8,024 nucleotides of DNA, taken from assembly GCA_018701105.1 (NCBI GenBank), contig JABIWD010000022.1, positions 1 through 8,024 on the forward strand, written 5' to 3'. The stretch's first letter is position 1. Each line of letters starts with the position of its first letter. The translations under genes were made by a program, and so were the position numbers. Origin of the DNA: Candidatus Uhrbacteria bacterium. GTDB taxonomy: Bacteria; Patescibacteriota; Patescibacteriia; UBA9934; UBA11717. Below the pieces are notes generated by a model that was not told where the DNA came from, did no database searches, and was given only the letters and a program-made list of their open reading frames with translations. Below are positions 5,035 to 8,024 of the stretch, piece after piece.

Positions 5035-5541
5035 ATGGCGATAGAAAATAAGGGGGAGATAAAACCAATCGTGGAGCAACCCACATACCCAGCGCAAGAG
5101 CAGGGTGCAACGCCAGAGTCCGGGGCTGAACAGCCTGCGGATGTTGAGGTTCAGCATTCTGTTGAGGCGGCTGAGCAGGTTAACCAGCAAGCGCCTCCAG
5201 TACAACCTGATCCAGTTCCAGTACAACCTCAACCGATTGTAAAAGATCCTCATCTACTAAAGATAGAAGGCGTGTTGTCGGAAGACATGGGTGAACTGTA
5301 TGCCGCGCTGCCTCCAGACGTGCAGCCTATTTTTAAGGCAAAGGGGGAGGAGGTGGCTGGAAAGATCATGGAGATGTTTGCAGGAGCTCAAGTGGCCGCA
5401 AAGAAAGTACTTGGACTCATAAGGGAGTGGCTCGGGATCGTTCCAAACATGAACAAGTTTTATCTTGAACAAGAGTCAAAAATTAAAACAGATCAAATCA
5501 TGGAGCTTGCAAACACGCCTCCAGATAACGAAACTCTATAA
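5035..5541 (+). CDS. Unrecognised protein with Pro/Gln-rich N-terminus, coupled to the VirD4-like ATPase
   Basis: A 168-residue protein I cannot assign to a named family. Residues 1 to about 73 are rich in Pro, Gln, Glu and Ala with no hydrophobic core, and include a seven-residue near-repeat (PVQPDPV, PVQPQPI; 13-bp DNA repeat at 5196-5208 and 5217-5229). This half is probably disordered. Residues about 74-160 look folded and helical, with an amphipathic stretch EEVAGKIMEMFAGAQVAAKK (105-124) and a conserved-looking LIREWLGIVPNMNKFYLEQE (128-147). There is no signal peptide or clear membrane helix. Its stop overlaps the ATG of the ATPase gene by one base (TAATG), so the two are very likely translated together and may act together as adaptor or regulator; that role is inference. 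TATAAT lies 9 nt before the start, with no Shine-Dalgarno sequence. Confidence 0.8.
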   Translation: MAIENKGEIKPIVEQPTYPAQEQGATPESGAEQPADVEVQHSVEAAEQVNQQAPPVQPDPVPVQPQPIVKDPHLLKIEGVLSEDMGELYAALPPDVQPIFKAKGEEVAGKIMEMFAGAQVAAKKVLGLIREWLGIVPNMNKFYLEQESKIKTDQIMELANTPPDNETL

Positions 5542-8024
5542 TGATTCCTTTGCTACAAATTACCATTAACACCGGTGGGAGCAGCTCGGTTCTATCATCG
5601 GGGTCAGACATTGTTGCAATTGCGACAGTGATTATTTCAGCTTTGCTTGTTGCGGTCTCAATTGTGGTTGCGTTTATTGTGTATCGTAAGTTTCACTTGC
5701 GAGAGCACAGACGATCGGGCGGAAACCTACACATGACTATTCTGCGTGTCAGGCTTCCACGCTTTGCTGCTACTCAAGAAGGTGGAGCAACACAGCTGAG
5801 CGCGGTACAGGAAGATATCGCTGTTGCTGAGACAGTTTTTGCAGCGCTGGGTGGACTTAGGGCGCAGAAAGGTTTTAAGGCGTGGTTGCATGGACGAACA
5901 GATCAGATTTCTTTTGAGATGGTTAGTAAAGGAGGAGTTATATACTTTTACATAGCCGTGCCGATAGTATTGAAAGATATGACCGTGCAACAAATGCATG
6001 GTCAATTCCCTGACGCAGATATCGAGGAGGTTGAGGACTACAACATATTCTCTCCAACAGGCGTCGTGCTCGGAAGCTACATCACGTTGAAGCGAGAGCA
6101 CCTATTTCCGATTAAGACTTATCGGACACTTGAATCCGATCCACTGAATGCAATCTTGAATGCTCTGGCTAAGGTTCCTCAGGATGAGGGTGCTGCTGTG
6201 CAGTTTGTTGTGCGTTCTGCACCTGCTGTATGGCGCCAGAGAGGACTCAGTGTGGTGGAGAAGATGCATGAAGGCATGGATATCAAAGAAGCCCTTCGTG
6301 GTAAGAAGAAGAGTAAGATGAAAATTGGATCTTTGGTATCTGGAAAGTCAGACGATGGTCCGGAGCCTATTCGTAAGCTTGGCCAAAGGGAGGAGGAGAT
6401 GGCGAAGAGCATAGAGGAGAAAGCGTCAAAGGCAGGTCTTGATGTAAATATCCGTTTGTTGGTAAGTGCCGGCAATGTGGGGGCAGCACAAGCTTCACTT
6501 GGAAATTTGGTAAACAGTTTTGCGCAGTACAACATTTATCAGTATGGAAATAGTTTTGATAAAGACATGCCGAAGAACGTGAAGAAATTGGCGCATGATT
6601 TTATATACCGAAATTTCTCTGACAAGCATAAGATGATACTCAACACGGAGGAGATGACAAGCTTGTGGCATCCACCTCTACCTGGAACAGAGACTACGAA
6701 CATCGACTGGCTTGGCGCACGGAAGAGTGGTGCTCCTGCGAATATTGCAAAGGAGGGACTCTTGATTGGACACAATGAATTCCGTGGTCTGAAAACAGAT
6801 GTGCATATGAAGGTAAAGGATCGTCAGCGCCACATGTACATCATCGGTAAGTCTGGTTCTGGTAAGTCCGTGTTCATGTCTAATATGATCGCACAGGACG
6901 TGATAAATGGATCTGGTGTTTGTGTTGTCGATCCCCATGGTGACCTCGTTGAAGAAGTTCTTGGGATCATTCCAAAAGAACGCGTCAACGATGTTATCGT
7001 ATTCAGCCCGGCTGACCGTGACATGCCGATGGGACTTAACATGTTGGAGGTGCCATCGCCTGAGATGATGGACCTTGTTGTTGGTGACATGATTTCAGTG
7101 TTCTACAAGCTGTTCCCACCAGAGATGATCGGTCCGATGTTTGAGCATACGATGCGTAACGTTATGATGACGTTGATGTCTGATCCGGAGAATCCTGGAA
7201 CGATTGCAGAGATTCCACGCATGATTACCGATCCCGATTTCCAAAAGCAGTGGATTGCTAAGGTTACCGATCCCGTTGTCCGTGCGTATTGGGAGCAGGA
7301 GGTTGCGAATACATCAGACTTTCATAAGTCGGAGATGTTCGGCTATCTGACATCGAAGGTTGGTCGGTTCGTTGAAGACTCGACAATGCGAAACATTATC
7401 GGTCAGGGTAAGTCAGGGTTCAATTTCCGTGACGTGATGGATGAGGAAAAGATCCTACTTGTTGATCTTGCTAAAGGTAAGATTGGAGAGGTGAATATGC
7501 AGTTGCTTGGTTTGATCATAGTGTCAAAGCTTCAGATGGCTGCAATGACGCGCGCTGACATACCTGAGGAGTTGCGAAAAGACTTCTATCTCTATATTGA
7601 CGAGTTTCAAAACTTTGTTACACCTTCTATTTCAACAATTTTGGCAGAGGCACGAAAGTATAAGCTATGTTTGATTATGGCTCACCAGTACATGAGTCAA
7701 GTTGTTGACAAGGGAGATACAGATATCAAAGATGCGATTCTTGGAAACGTTGGATCGATGTTCGTGTCGCGTATTGGGCCTGAGGACACAGAGACCTTCC
7801 GTCCTGTATTTGAGCCAACCTTCAGCACCAATGACTTGATCAACTCGGATGCCTTTACTTGGTACGTAAAGATGATTGTAGATAATACACAGGTTGCTCC
7901 ATTTACGATGAAAGGTAATCCGCCTATCAAGACAGATCCTGAATGGGGGAAAAAGGTGCGACAGTTGTCTCGTGTGACGTATGCGCGTAAGCGAGAGTCG
8001 GTTGAGAAAGAGATTGCAAGCTTC
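5541..8024 (+). CDS. Membrane-anchored VirD4/TraD-like (type IV secretion coupling protein) ATPase, 3' end outside window
   Basis: The reading frame is open from ATG 5541 to the last base (828 codons, no stop), so the C-terminus is missing. A short N-terminal stretch precedes a membrane helix at about 24-47, then YRK and a large domain (about 60-430) of unassigned function with a charged, Lys/Glu-rich insert near 250-300. The ATPase domain follows: Walker A GKSGSGKS (436-443, Lys442), VVDPHGDL (462-469), Walker B with DEFQNF (687-692, Asp687-Glu688), ARKYKL then MAHQYMSQV (713-721), and GNVGSMFVSR (735-744). These motifs are typical of VirD4/TraD/HerA-like hexameric DNA-translocating ATPases. 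It would sit in the cytoplasmic membrane and move DNA or a protein-DNA complex. The start overlaps the upstream stop by one base and keeps the membrane helix in frame. No relaxase, VirB4 or pilin gene is visible, so the substrate is unknown. Confidence 0.9.
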   Translation, partial: MIPLLQITINTGGSSSVLSSGSDIVAIATVIISALLVAVSIVVAFIVYRKFHLREHRRSGGNLHMTILRVRLPRFAATQEGGATQLSAVQEDIAVAETVFAALGGLRAQKGFKAWLHGRTDQISFEMVSKGGVIYFYIAVPIVLKDMTVQQMHGQFPDADIEEVEDYNIFSPTGVVLGSYITLKREHLFPIKTYRTLESDPLNAILNALAKVPQDEGAAVQFVVRSAPAVWRQRGLSVVEKMHEGMDIKEALRGKKKSKMKIGSLVSGKSDDGPEPIRKLGQREEEMAKSIEEKASKAGLDVNIRLLVSAGNVGAAQASLGNLVNSFAQYNIYQYGNSFDKDMPKNVKKLAHDFIYRNFSDKHKMILNTEEMTSLWHPPLPGTETTNIDWLGARKSGAPANIAKEGLLIGHNEFRGLKTDVHMKVKDRQRHMYIIGKSGSGKSVFMSNMIAQDVINGSGVCVVDPHGDLVEEVLGIIPKERVNDVIVFSPADRDMPMGLNMLEVPSPEMMDLVVGDMISVFYKLFPPEMIGPMFEHTMRNVMMTLMSDPENPGTIAEIPRMITDPDFQKQWIAKVTDPVVRAYWEQEVANTSDFHKSEMFGYLTSKVGRFVEDSTMRNIIGQGKSGFNFRDVMDEEKILLVDLAKGKIGEVNMQLLGLIIVSKLQMAAMTRADIPEELRKDFYLYIDEFQNFVTPSISTILAEARKYKLCLIMAHQYMSQVVDKGDTDIKDAILGNVGSMFVSRIGPEDTETFRPVFEPTFSTNDLINSDAFTWYVKMIVDNTQVAPFTMKGNPPIKTDPEWGKKVRQLSRVTYARKRESVEKEIASF

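Noticed and set aside
7225..7275. 12-bp repeat TTACCGATCCCG within the ATPase gene
   Set aside because: Both copies encode the tripeptide TDP with adjoining residues in different protein contexts; a coincidence of codon use.

Overview
The window looks like a piece of a small, compact bacterial genome, most plausibly a Patescibacteria (Candidate Phyla Radiation) member. This rests on recognising the gene types and their arrangement: a small sigma-70-like factor coupled to a membrane protein resembling DUF5667, a proline/glutamine-rich protein joined to a membrane-anchored VirD4/TraD-like ATPase, tight spacing, and almost no Shine-Dalgarno sequences. The standard bacterial code fits; TGA is a genuine stop at 1937-1939.

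Layout: bases 1 to about 1405 hold no credible protein gene. They look richer in G+C than the rest (estimated by eye) and are full of hairpins. Three intrinsic terminators punctuate them (521-551, 991-1024, 1368-1403), and two sigma-70-type promoters sit just after the first two terminators (573-601, 1032-1060). The simplest reading is two, perhaps three, tandem structured non-coding transcription units. I do not recognise them as tRNA, tmRNA, RNase P RNA, SRP RNA or rRNA. A 20-bp exact direct repeat lies just upstream of the first terminator.

From 1451 the window is densely coding. A sigma factor and a predicted membrane-anchored partner form a two-gene operon (1451-2621) closed by a terminator that touches the stop codon. 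Cysteinyl-tRNA synthetase (2669-4057) follows; its HIGH signature reads SIGN. It converges on a CorA-type magnesium/cobalt transporter on the minus strand (4085-4993), and the two share one bidirectional terminator. corA is separated by only 41 bp of facing promoters from a second operon on the plus strand: an unrecognised 168-residue protein (5035-5541) overlapping by one base a large conjugation-type ATPase (5541 to the window end, incomplete).

How the genes may work together: the sigma factor and its neighbour are likely a signal-responsive regulator and a membrane partner. CysRS and CorA are housekeeping. The 168-residue protein and the ATPase probably act together at the membrane, in DNA or protein transport, but no other secretion or conjugation gene is visible. 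Several promoters place the -10 box 6-12 nt before the ATG, which suggests leaderless or near-leaderless mRNAs.
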